A DNA stretch of 33,123 nt from Desulfovibrio sp. UBA2564. Its GTDB lineage: Bacteria > Desulfobacterota > Desulfovibrionia > Desulfovibrionales > Desulfovibrionaceae. Under the pieces are notes generated by a model. The model did not search any database, was not told where the DNA came from, and saw only the letters and a list, made by a program, of their open reading frames with translations. Positions 15,010-22,574 of this stretch are shown here, in pieces. Each line of letters begins with the position of its first letter. Within the stretch, counting starts at the first letter, position 1. Both the position numbers and the translations under genes were made by a program. The DNA lies in NCBI GenBank assembly GCA_002340305.1, contig DDLU01000130.1, forward strand, positions 1 to 33,123, in the 5' to 3' direction.

Positions 15010-18000
15010 TTACATGTTGTGGTAGTGCTGTAAGCACTGCACATCAAGTCCTTTGCCGCGTTGCTCCTCGATAGCCAGACTCATGGCGTGAGCACCTGCA
15101 ACAGTTGTTGTATATGCCAGTCCGTAAAGCAAGGTAGTCTGTCTGATCTCCTTGGAGTCGGAAACCGTCTGCTTGCCGGACGGGGTGTTAATCAAAAGAT
15201 CGATATCCCCGTTCTTAATATAGTCAACAACGTGTGGACGACCTTCGTTAACCTTGAGAATCTTCTTGGTGGCAATTCCGTTCTCAAAAAGGAAACGTGC
15301 AGTACCGCCTGTTGCCAAAATCTTAAATCCGAGGTTCTCGAAATTTCTAGCGGTAGGCAGGATAGCTTCCTTGTCCCTGTCTTTTACAGAAATAAAAACA
15401 GTCCCCTCTGCGGGCAGCTTAATCCCTGCGCCGAGCTGGGCTTTCATGAAAGCCAGACCGGGAGTGTAATCCATGCCCATAACTTCGCCTGTTGAACGCA
15501 TCTCAGGTCCGAGCATTACGTCTACGTTGGGGAATCTATTGAAGGGAAAAACTGCTTCTTTAACGGAATAAAAACCTTCTTTACGCTTGGACCAAGGGTC
15601 GAGATCCTTAAGCCTCTCACCAAGCATTACCTTGGTTGCCATTTTGGCAAGCTGGATACCGGTTGCCTTACTTACGAAAGGTACGGTTCTGGATGCACGG
15701 GGATTAACTTCAATGATATAAATATCACCATCTTTAACTGCGAACTGAATGTTCATCAGACCTACGACCTCAAGCTCATCAGCAAGGGCTACGGTCTGAC
15801 GCTCAATTTCCTTAACGATCTCTTCGCTGAGAGTGTGCGGAGGCAGAACACAGGCAGAGTCACCGGAGTGAATTCCTGCTTCTTCAATGTGCTCCATGAC
15901 CCCGGCAACATAAGTCTGTTCGCCGTCAGCCAGAGCATCAACATCAACTTCGACTGCGTTCTCAAGGAACTTGTCAATGAGGATGGGATGCTCGGGAGAA
16001 ACGACCGCTGCTTCGCGGAAGTAAGAATCGAATTCCTCGTCAGAGTATACGATATCCATTCCACGACCACCAAGGACGTAGGAAGGACGCAGAACCAGAG
16101 GATATCCGAGACGCTCGGCAATAGCTTTTGCGTCATCAAGTGACATCGCAGTACCGTTCGGCGGCTGCTTGAGATCAAGTTTCTTGAGCAGCGCCTGAAA
16201 ACGCTCCCTGTCCTCAGCGCGGTCAATTGCATCCGGGGAAGTTCCCAGAATATTGACTCCGGCTTTGAGCAGCGGAATGGCAAGATTCAACGGAGTCTGC
16301 CCACCAAACTGGACAATTACGCCTTCGGGCTTTTCAAACTCAATAATGTTGAGCACATCTTCGTAAGTAAGCGGCTCAAAGTAGAGTCTGTCGGAAGTAT
16401 CATAGTCGGTTGATACGGTTTCCGGGTTGGAGTTAACCATAATGGATTTAACACCCATATCTTCCAACGCAAATGCGGAGTGACAGCAGCAATAGTCAAA
16501 TTCGATCCCCTGACCGATCCTGTTAGGACCGCCACCGAGGATCATGACCTTGCGCTCTTTCATGAACTCCGCTTCCTGACCGGACTCGTAGGTGGAGTAA
16601 AAATAAGGGGTGTAAGCCTCAAATTCAGCCGCACAGGTATCAACCAGATAGTAAGTGGGGATCAAGCCGAGATTTTTTCTGAATTCGCGGACGTTCTTTT
16701 CAGACTCCCTCCACAGGGTTGCCAGTTGCGGATCGGAATAACCGTATTCCTTGGCTTTCTTGAACATAGCCGGAACACGTTCATCACCGGAATAGAGACC
16801 GGTTTCAAGGGAGAACTCGCGAAGTTCTTTCTCGAAATTAACAAGATCTTCAAATTGGTGCAGATACCAGGGATCAATCTTGGTGATATCAAAAATTTCC
16901 TCAAGGGTCAGTCCGGCAAGAAAAGCTTCACGCAGGAAGAACATGCGCTTGGAGTTCGGTTTGCGGATCAGGCTGACCAGCTCATCGCGGTCAATGTCGC
17001 TGGGTTCGAAGACCTTACCGAAACCGGGCATGCCCACTTCAAGTGAACGCAGGCCTTTTTGCAGGCATTCCTTGAAAGTTCTACCGATTGCCATGGTTTC
17101 ACCGACACTCTTCATGGCGGTCGTCAGGTAATCTTCGGAACCGGGAAATTTCTCAAAAGTAAATCTGGGAATCTTAATTACGCAATAATCAATGGTCGGC
17201 TCGAAGGAGGCCATTGTCTCGCGGGTAATATCGTTGGGGATTTCATCAAGTGTGTAACCGACAGCAAGCTTGGCTGCGATCTTAGCGATGGGAAATCCGG
17301 TCGCTTTGGAGGCCAGAGCGGAAGAACGGGAAACACGGGGGTTCATCTCAATGATTGCCAGTTCGCCGTTCTCGGGGTTGATTGCAAACTGTACGTTTGA
17401 ACCACCGGTTTCAACACCGATCTCACGCATGATAGCGAGAGATGCATCCCTGAGCATCTGGTATTCAACATCGGTCAGGGTCTGAGCCGGAGCAACAGTA
17501 ATGGAGTCACCGGTATGTACGCCCATGGGATCGATGTTTTCGATGGAACAGATGATTACACAGTTATCCTTGCGGTCACGCATGACCTCAAGCTCGTACT
17601 CTTTCCAGCCGAGGATGGATTCCTCAAGCATAACTTCATTCTGAAGGCTGGCGTTGATGCCCTGCATGGCGATATCTTCGAGATCTTCCATGTTGTAGGC
17701 AACACCGCCACCAGTTCCACCAAGAGTAAAAGCAGGACGAATGATGATAGGGAAATCAATTTCCTTACCGCAACGGCGGACATCATCAATGTTACGTGCA
17801 ATTCGGCTGGTGGGAACTTTAAGACCGATCTTTTCCATAGCAGCACGGAAAAGCTCGCGGCTTTCAGCTTTTTCAATAACGTCAACAGAAGCGCCAATCA
17901 ACTCTACACCGAATTTCTCCAGCACACCCATTTCTGCAACAGCGAGTGCGGTGTTCAGTGCGGTCTGCCCGCCCAATGTGGGCAGCAGTGCATCCGGTCG

Positions 18001-18243
18001 TTCTTTTTCAATGATTTTGGCAATGGTGCCGGGTTCGATGGGTTCAATGTAGGTTCGATCCGCAAGAACGGGATCGGTCATGATGGTTGCAGGGTTTGAG
18101 TTAACAAGGATTACCTCGTACCCCTCTTCTTTTAGGGCTTTGAGAGCCTGAGTTCCAGAATAGTCAAACTCGCAGGCCTGACCAATGACAATCGGCCCGG
18201 AGCCGATAAGCATAATTTTCTTGATATCAGTGCGTTTAGGCAT
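15010..18243 (-). CDS. carB: Carbamoyl-phosphate synthase large subunit
   Basis: This makes carbamoyl phosphate from ammonia (delivered by CarA), bicarbonate and two ATP, feeding arginine and pyrimidine synthesis. From MPKRTDIKKIMLIGSGPIVIG the protein is 1077 residues, the standard CarB length. Two homologous ATP-grasp halves are visible: GSGPIVIGQACEFDYSGTQA with its repeat GGGPNRIGQGIEFDYCCCHSA, EMNPRVSRSSALASKATG with EVNPRASRTVPFVSKATG, and a C-terminal MGS-like allosteric domain from about residue 930. An in-frame ATG at 18306 would add 21 residues, but family length and the GGATGGAG just upstream favour 18243. No carA lies in the window. The gene stands alone, divergent from feoA. Confidence 0.96.
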   Translation of the reverse strand: MPKRTDIKKIMLIGSGPIVIGQACEFDYSGTQALKALKEEGYEVILVNSNPATIMTDPVLADRTYIEPIEPGTIAKIIEKERPDALLPTLGGQTALNTALAVAEMGVLEKFGVELIGASVDVIEKAESRELFRAAMEKIGLKVPTSRIARNIDDVRRCGKEIDFPIIIRPAFTLGGTGGGVAYNMEDLEDIAMQGINASLQNEVMLEESILGWKEYELEVMRDRKDNCVIICSIENIDPMGVHTGDSITVAPAQTLTDVEYQMLRDASLAIMREIGVETGGSNVQFAINPENGELAIIEMNPRVSRSSALASKATGFPIAKIAAKLAVGYTLDEIPNDITRETMASFEPTIDYCVIKIPRFTFEKFPGSEDYLTTAMKSVGETMAIGRTFKECLQKGLRSLEVGMPGFGKVFEPSDIDRDELVSLIRKPNSKRMFFLREAFLAGLTLEEIFDITKIDPWYLHQFEDLVNFEKELREFSLETGLYSGDERVPAMFKKAKEYGYSDPQLATLWRESEKNVREFRKNLGLIPTYYLVDTCAAEFEAYTPYFYSTYESGQEAEFMKERKVMILGGGPNRIGQGIEFDYCCCHSAFALEDMGVKSIMVNSNPETVSTDYDTSDRLYFEPLTYEDVLNIIEFEKPEGVIVQFGGQTPLNLAIPLLKAGVNILGTSPDAIDRAEDRERFQALLKKLDLKQPPNGTAMSLDDAKAIAERLGYPLVLRPSYVLGGRGMDIVYSDEEFDSYFREAAVVSPEHPILIDKFLENAVEVDVDALADGEQTYVAGVMEHIEEAGIHSGDSACVLPPHTLSEEIVKEIERQTVALADELEVVGLMNIQFAVKDGDIYIIEVNPRASRTVPFVSKATGIQLAKMATKVMLGERLKDLDPWSKRKEGFYSVKEAVFPFNRFPNVDVMLGPEMRSTGEVMGMDYTPGLAFMKAQLGAGIKLPAEGTVFISVKDRDKEAILPTARNFENLGFKILATGGTARFLFENGIATKKILKVNEGRPHVVDYIKNGDIDLLINTPSGKQTVSDSKEIRQTTLLYGLAYTTTVAGAHAMSLAIEEQRGKGLDVQCLQHYHNM

Positions 18244-18375
18244 GAACTCCATCCAATAATGGTTTGAAATATTGGCGTTAGGACTTGTGGTGAGACAGAA
18301 AGACATAAATCATTACTCGCAGATGGGCAAGCACAGAGTTGACCATCTTATTTTGATGATAAACATCTTACAGCA

Positions 18376-18403
18376 TTGACAAAGCGTATAACTGACTTTA
18401 AAT
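18376..18403 (+). promoter_or_regulatory. Putative promoter of the feoA-slyX group
   Basis: TTGACA (18376-18381) and TTAAAT (18398-18403) are 16 bases apart, a plausible sigma-70 promoter. Its expected start point (about 18410) lies only a few bases before the first ATG codons of the feoA-like gene. Confidence 0.5.
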
Positions 18404-18413
18404 ATCAATTGCA

Positions 18414-18686
18414 ATGAACATAATGGCAAATATATCAACCGCACGCCCGCTTTCCACTTACAAAAGTGGGATGTCAGTCAGAGTAACGGGCTTTGAAGCC
18501 GGGAAGTGCTGCCGTGGCAGACTTCTTTCCATGGGCATCATTCCCGGAACTATCATTGATATTATCAATGGTAACGGTCAAGTGAACGTACGCGTGCGTA
18601 ATTCCCAGTATGCCATCGGCTGCGAATTGGCCAATAAGATCATGGCTATCCCAGTTTACGATTGCAACAAATGCAGTGCATACTAA
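18414..18686 (+). CDS. FeoA-domain protein
   Basis: This 90-residue protein is essentially one FeoA domain, the small SH3-like fold that accompanies the FeoB ferrous-iron transporter. The family pattern GMSVRVTGFEAGKCCRGRLLSMGIIPGTIIDIINGNGQVNVRVRNSQYAIGCELANKI is complete. It ends in an added cysteine pair (DCNKC). Two ATG codons are possible, 18414 and 18423 (MANIS). Neither has a Shine-Dalgarno, and the nearest promoter would give almost no leader. No feoB follows in this window. Instead an unknown gene, slyX and a glycosyltransferase-like gene come next. A role in iron uptake is therefore not proven, and standalone FeoA proteins may have other partners. Confidence 0.8.
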   Translation: MNIMANISTARPLSTYKSGMSVRVTGFEAGKCCRGRLLSMGIIPGTIIDIINGNGQVNVRVRNSQYAIGCELANKIMAIPVYDCNKCSAY

Positions 18687-18733
18687 TATACACGCAAGCC
18701 CTTTTTTCTCCAAACAAGCAATAGGATTTTTTC

Positions 18734-19000
18734 ATGGGTTCGGACGCAAAATGGCAAGCCCTTGAAATGCTCGCCAATGATAGATCATGGTGGTCACTAA
18801 CCATTCTGGAAATGAAAAAAATCCATGACCAGAACAAGGCTTCATTCGGTGTGTGGTCAAACACAGATGACATCATTGCGACAATGAACTCCCTTAAAAG
18901 CTACAAAGATTTTGTTGAACGCACGGAAGGGCGGGTTATCAATCTGATTATCAACGGTGCGGATGTGCCTTACGATCTCCCCAAAAAAACCAAAGTTTAG
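18734..19000 (+). CDS. Hypothetical protein, 88 residues
   Basis: I do not recognise this protein. It is small and soluble, with no signal peptide or membrane segment. It is rich in tryptophan near its start (WQALEMLANDRSWWSLTILEMKK) and charged throughout, and it ends in PKKTKV. The AGGA nine bases upstream, the tight placement 47 bases after feoA and 55 before slyX, and the shared strand argue that it is a real gene in the same transcript. The first half could form two helices. No function is proposed. Confidence 0.65.
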   Translation: MGSDAKWQALEMLANDRSWWSLTILEMKKIHDQNKASFGVWSNTDDIIATMNSLKSYKDFVERTEGRVINLIINGADVPYDLPKKTKV

Positions 19001-19055
19001 TACAATCCCTGCCTTTTGATTTGCCTTCCCATTACTCTTCTGGCATTTTCCAGCT

Positions 19056-19289
19056 ATGAGTACCACAAATTCCATAGAAGAAAGAATAGAAAGCCTTGAA
19101 ACCGCTCTTGCGCTTCAAGACCAGAATGTTGAAGAACTGAACAAATTCATCATTGCCCAGCAAAAACAGATCGGTGATCTCGAGAAAAAACTGGACCTCA
19201 TGGTCAGACAGATGAAAGACCTGAAAGAAGCCGTTGACTACGCTACTCCGCAGGACGATGTACCGCCACCCCATTACGGGCAGGTATAA
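19056..19289 (+). CDS. slyX: SlyX-family protein
   Basis: This 77-residue protein is predicted to be almost wholly coiled coil (about residues 6-60, with ERIESLETALALQDQNVEEL and IIAQQKQIGDLEKKLDLM). It ends in the PPPHYGQV tail characteristic of SlyX. SlyX proteins are widespread but have no established biochemical role. It lies in the feoA-to-glycosyltransferase group. No Shine-Dalgarno precedes its ATG, so translation may depend on the upstream gene 55 bases away. Confidence 0.85.
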   Translation: MSTTNSIEERIESLETALALQDQNVEELNKFIIAQQKQIGDLEKKLDLMVRQMKDLKEAVDYATPQDDVPPPHYGQV

Positions 19290-19339
19290 CTGTCCAAGTA
19301 TCCACGGATATCGCAAACCTGCCAGCCCCGGACTCCGAT

Positions 19340-20281
19340 ATGCAAAAAGTAGATATTCTCATTAATGCTTACGGCAAACCATTTCAGACAGCACTTTCCC
19401 TGCTCTCACTAATGAAGCATAGCAGACAATGGATTGACCGCATCTGGTTTGTTCAGGATCGTCCGGAAGAAACAAAGGTTCTGGGGAAACAATTTGTACT
19501 GGATTTACTGGATAACATAACCGTCTACCAACCTTCGGACTGGCGCTGGATCAATCACATCGAAAAAGATCAGCTTTCAGACGATGAGTACCGCTATTCC
19601 GTCCGATACCAGTACGGCTGGGAGCATACAGATAAAGACTTTGTTCTGACTGTCCACAATGATGTTTATTTTACAGCAGACCCGGTGGCACCTCTGATGG
19701 GTGCTATCGGGGACAACATTGCCGCCGGAGAAATAGGCCTATGCTGCCAGTGCCCGGCATTTCACCACAAATTATGCACCCCTGAGACTTATCTGGATTA
19801 TCGTCCTGCACTTAAAGAATTCATTGCTATTGCCAGCGACCCTAAAGGCTATATTCCGACCGATGTATCCAATTACATGGTTTGCCCTTCCCTGCGCACA
19901 AAACCATGGCCTCTGCCTTCGTGCAGGGTCAATGAATGGTGTGCGCTGATTAATATGAAAAAAGCCCGTCCGGCAACAGTCCCCGAAGGTCCGGCCCGGC
20001 CTTTCGGCGCACATGTGTTCGAAGGTGTTAAAAGCGAATTAGACGAAGGTGAAGAATGGCAGGAATTCAAAAACAATCTTGGGATCGTTTACGACACTGC
20101 GATGGCATGGTTCAGGGATGTGCATCATCAGGGTCACACCTGCGCACATCAGGATTTGTCACATGTAGCGCAGCACTGGAGCGGACACCAGGCACTGTTC
20201 GATACTAAACTTTATGCTAAGAATGAAAATCGGGCCAAAAAAATTCTGGAAGAGGAATTTAATTTTAAATTTTCAAATTAA
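19340..20281 (+). CDS. Glycosyltransferase-like protein, GT-A fold (uncertain)
   Basis: This 313-residue soluble protein looks like a nucleotide-sugar transferase of the GT-A type. It opens with VDILINAYGKPFQTALSLLSL, as in family-2-like enzymes. About 90 residues later comes KDFVLTVHNDVYFTADP, where HND could be the metal-binding DxD-like position. The second half is rich in cysteine, tryptophan and histidine (LCCQCPAFHHKLC, CRVNEWC, DVHHQGHTCAHQD), which is unusual for the family and could bind metal. I cannot assign a substrate. It is the last gene of the feoA group and is followed by a bidirectional terminator. The start at 19340 is the only reasonable one, because no in-frame ATG or GTG lies upstream, but its ribosome site is weak. 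Confidence 0.6.
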   Translation: MQKVDILINAYGKPFQTALSLLSLMKHSRQWIDRIWFVQDRPEETKVLGKQFVLDLLDNITVYQPSDWRWINHIEKDQLSDDEYRYSVRYQYGWEHTDKDFVLTVHNDVYFTADPVAPLMGAIGDNIAAGEIGLCCQCPAFHHKLCTPETYLDYRPALKEFIAIASDPKGYIPTDVSNYMVCPSLRTKPWPLPSCRVNEWCALINMKKARPATVPEGPARPFGAHVFEGVKSELDEGEEWQEFKNNLGIVYDTAMAWFRDVHHQGHTCAHQDLSHVAQHWSGHQALFDTKLYAKNENRAKKILEEEFNFKFSN

Positions 20282-20351
20282 TCATCTCAGCCAGACCGCA
20301 GACTGTAGTTAGAACCAGAGCCAAAGACTTCCCCTTCCCCACCTGAATCAC

Positions 20352-20388
20352 AAAAATGCCCCGAACTCACCAGAGCGCGGGGCATTTT
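20352..20388. terminator. Bidirectional terminator between the glycosyltransferase-like gene and metG
   Basis: AAAATGCCCCG (20353-20363) and its exact complement (20378-20388) flank a 14-base loop, with A and T runs suited to both directions. The genes on either side converge here. Confidence 0.85.
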
Positions 20389-20411
20389 CATTCTATTCTA
20401 TTCGCCGGTGC

Positions 20412-22352
20412 TTAGGAAACCTTGCAGCCATTTCCAACAGGTGCGGAAACGCTGAGCAACTGCATCTCTTCGCCATTACGAACAGCGAGGATCATGCCCT
20501 GAGAGACTTCACCGCGCAGTTTACGGGGCTTGAGGTTCACAACCACAACAACCTGCCGGCCTTCCAGCTCTTCAGGCTTGAAGAATTCAGCCAGCCCGGC
20601 GACAACCTGACGGGGTTCATCTTCACCGGTATCAATCTTAACCAGAAGCAGCTTGTCTGCATCGGGATGCTTAGCCACAGAAAGTACGGTTCCTACACGC
20701 ATATCCACTTTCTGGAAATCGGGGAACTCGATAACACCGGGGATTTCTTCTTTTGCCTGCTTAGACTGCTTTTTGGACTTCTTAGCTTCCTTTTTCTTGG
20801 GAGCAGGTTCTTCCTTGGGCAGTTCCACTCTCGGAAAGAGGTTGGACTTCTTGGCAACTTCGGTGCCCGGATCAAGCAGACCCCAGACATCGACTTCGCC
20901 CTGAAGGTTAACCTTTTCAGGAGCAAATTTAATTCCCAGCTGTTCCAGCATTTTTTCACTGGCTTCGGGCATCACAGGCCAGAGGTGGACTGCAATTTTG
21001 CGCATATTCTCAAGCAGAACATACATAACAGTACCGAGACGGTCCATCTTCTCTTCTTTATAAAGAGTCCAAGGCTGGGTAACATCAATATATTTGTTCA
21101 AGCCGCGTACAAGCTCCCAAAGACCTTCGAGACCACGGGAGAACTTGGCGTTCATAAAATTATTCTGAAAATCAGCCATAGCTTTGCGACCAAGGCTCTT
21201 AATTTCGCAACATTCTTCAGCTTCTTCACCCTGTGCAGGGACTTTCCCGTCAAAGTATTTGTGGGTCATGGACAGGGTACGGCTGAACAGGTTGCCGAGG
21301 TCATTGGCAAGATCGGCATTGAGGCGGCCCACGAGGGCTTCCTCGGAAAAGCTGGAGTCATTGCCGAAAACCATTTCACGCAGCAAAAAATAACGGAATG
21401 CGTTAACACCGTATTTTTTAGCCATTTCCAGCGGGGAAACAACGTTACCGAGGGATTTGGACATCTTGGTATCCTTGATCAACCAGTAACCATGCACATT
21501 CAAGTGCTGGTAAGGCTCAATCTCTGCTGCTTTCAGCATTGTAGGCCAAAAAATAGCGTGAGGCTTAAGGATATCCTTTGCAACAAGGTGGTTGGCTTTG
21601 GGCCAGAACTTTTTAAAATTGTCACCTTCAGGATACTCAAGAGCGGTGATGTAGTTGATGAGAGCATCAAACCACACGTAAGTAACGAAATCTTTATCAA
21701 AAGGCAGTTCAATACCCCACTCCAGGCGGCTCTTGGGACGGGAGATGCAAAGATCTTCCAGTTCACCGGACTTAAGCAGACTCAAAACTTCGTTGCGGTA
21801 CCTTTCAGGACGGATAAAATCGGGATTTTCATTGATATGCTCTACGAGCCAATCCTGATATTTGGACATCTTGAAGAAATAGTTCTTCTCCGCAATGTAT
21901 TCAGGAACTGTTTCGTGCTGTGGGCACTTTCCGTCAACAAGTTCCTTCTCGGTGTAAAATCTTTCGCAGCCAAAGCAGTAATGCCCGCCGTATTCACCGA
22001 AATAAATGTCACCCTTATCAAAAACTTTCTGCAAAACTCCCTGAACGCACTTGATGTGGCGATCTTCGGTAGTTCGGATAAAATCGTCGTTTTCAATCTG
22101 CAAACCGGGCCACAGACCGCTGAACAGAGAACTGATCTCATCGACGTATTCACGGGGTGTTTGACCGCCTTTTTCTGCGGCCTGTACAATCTTGTCACCG
22201 TGTTCATCTGTTCCGGTGAGAAAGAATGTTTCATCTCCCAGCAGCTTGTGAAACCTGTTCATGGAATCAGCAAGAATTGTTGTGTAGGCATGGCCGAGAT
22301 GCGGCTTTGCATTAACATAATAGATGGGAGTTGTAATAAAAAACGAATCCAA
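20412..22352 (-). CDS. metG: Methionyl-tRNA synthetase with C-terminal tRNA-binding domain
   Basis: This charges tRNA-Met. The 646-residue class I synthetase shows the HIGH motif as HLGH (18-21), TGTDEHGDK (46-54), a zinc knuckle with Cys126, Cys129, Cys143 and His146, and KMSKS (296-300). A lysine-rich linker (about 513-535) leads to a C-terminal EMAP/Trbp111-like RNA-binding and dimerisation domain (FPDFQKVDMRVGTVLSVAKHPDADKL). The start codon is TTG, not ATG: the conserved beginning DSFFITTPIYYVNAKPHLGH reaches back exactly to TTG at 22352-22350, with AGGAG nine bases upstream. It lies downstream of the PSP1/RicT gene across 222 bases. Confidence 0.97.
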   Translation of the reverse strand: MDSFFITTPIYYVNAKPHLGHAYTTILADSMNRFHKLLGDETFFLTGTDEHGDKIVQAAEKGGQTPREYVDEISSLFSGLWPGLQIENDDFIRTTEDRHIKCVQGVLQKVFDKGDIYFGEYGGHYCFGCERFYTEKELVDGKCPQHETVPEYIAEKNYFFKMSKYQDWLVEHINENPDFIRPERYRNEVLSLLKSGELEDLCISRPKSRLEWGIELPFDKDFVTYVWFDALINYITALEYPEGDNFKKFWPKANHLVAKDILKPHAIFWPTMLKAAEIEPYQHLNVHGYWLIKDTKMSKSLGNVVSPLEMAKKYGVNAFRYFLLREMVFGNDSSFSEEALVGRLNADLANDLGNLFSRTLSMTHKYFDGKVPAQGEEAEECCEIKSLGRKAMADFQNNFMNAKFSRGLEGLWELVRGLNKYIDVTQPWTLYKEEKMDRLGTVMYVLLENMRKIAVHLWPVMPEASEKMLEQLGIKFAPEKVNLQGEVDVWGLLDPGTEVAKKSNLFPRVELPKEEPAPKKKEAKKSKKQSKQAKEEIPGVIEFPDFQKVDMRVGTVLSVAKHPDADKLLLVKIDTGEDEPRQVVAGLAEFFKPEELEGRQVVVVVNLKPRKLRGEVSQGMILAVRNGEEMQLLSVSAPVGNGCKVS

Positions 22353-22574
22353 AATCAGTCACTCCTGTTAAGGTGATAACAATCGGATTTAATAAAGGTT
22401 ATATAAAACGGCCTCAGCCGTATGCAAAATCCGAAGTGAATACAGCGTAAAAAATCTTAACAGCCGGATGAGAATACTGTCATTTTCAACCGGCCGCAAG
22501 ATTGTTTACTGCTCAAGGGCTTAACGCATATAGCGGAGAACCCGGAGATAAGCAAATATTTATATTCTCACAAA
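22353..22574 (-). other. Spacer between the PSP1/RicT gene and metG
   Basis: No gene is seen. Read on the minus strand, a small hairpin ACGGC-ctga/GCCGT at 22421-22408 is followed by four T residues and could be a weak terminator or attenuator ahead of metG. The AGGAG for the metG TTG start is at about 22362-22366. No clear promoter could be picked. Confidence 0.4.

Noticed and set aside
18244..18306. 21-residue N-terminal extension of carB
   Set aside because: CarB proteins begin at MPKRTDIKK. The extension has no family counterpart and its ATG has a poor ribosome site, so it was left out of the call.
20667..22376. 569-codon open frame on the plus strand opposite metG
   Set aside because: It is antisense to metG with no recognisable domain or ribosome site. 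It is explained by the codon bias of the real gene.
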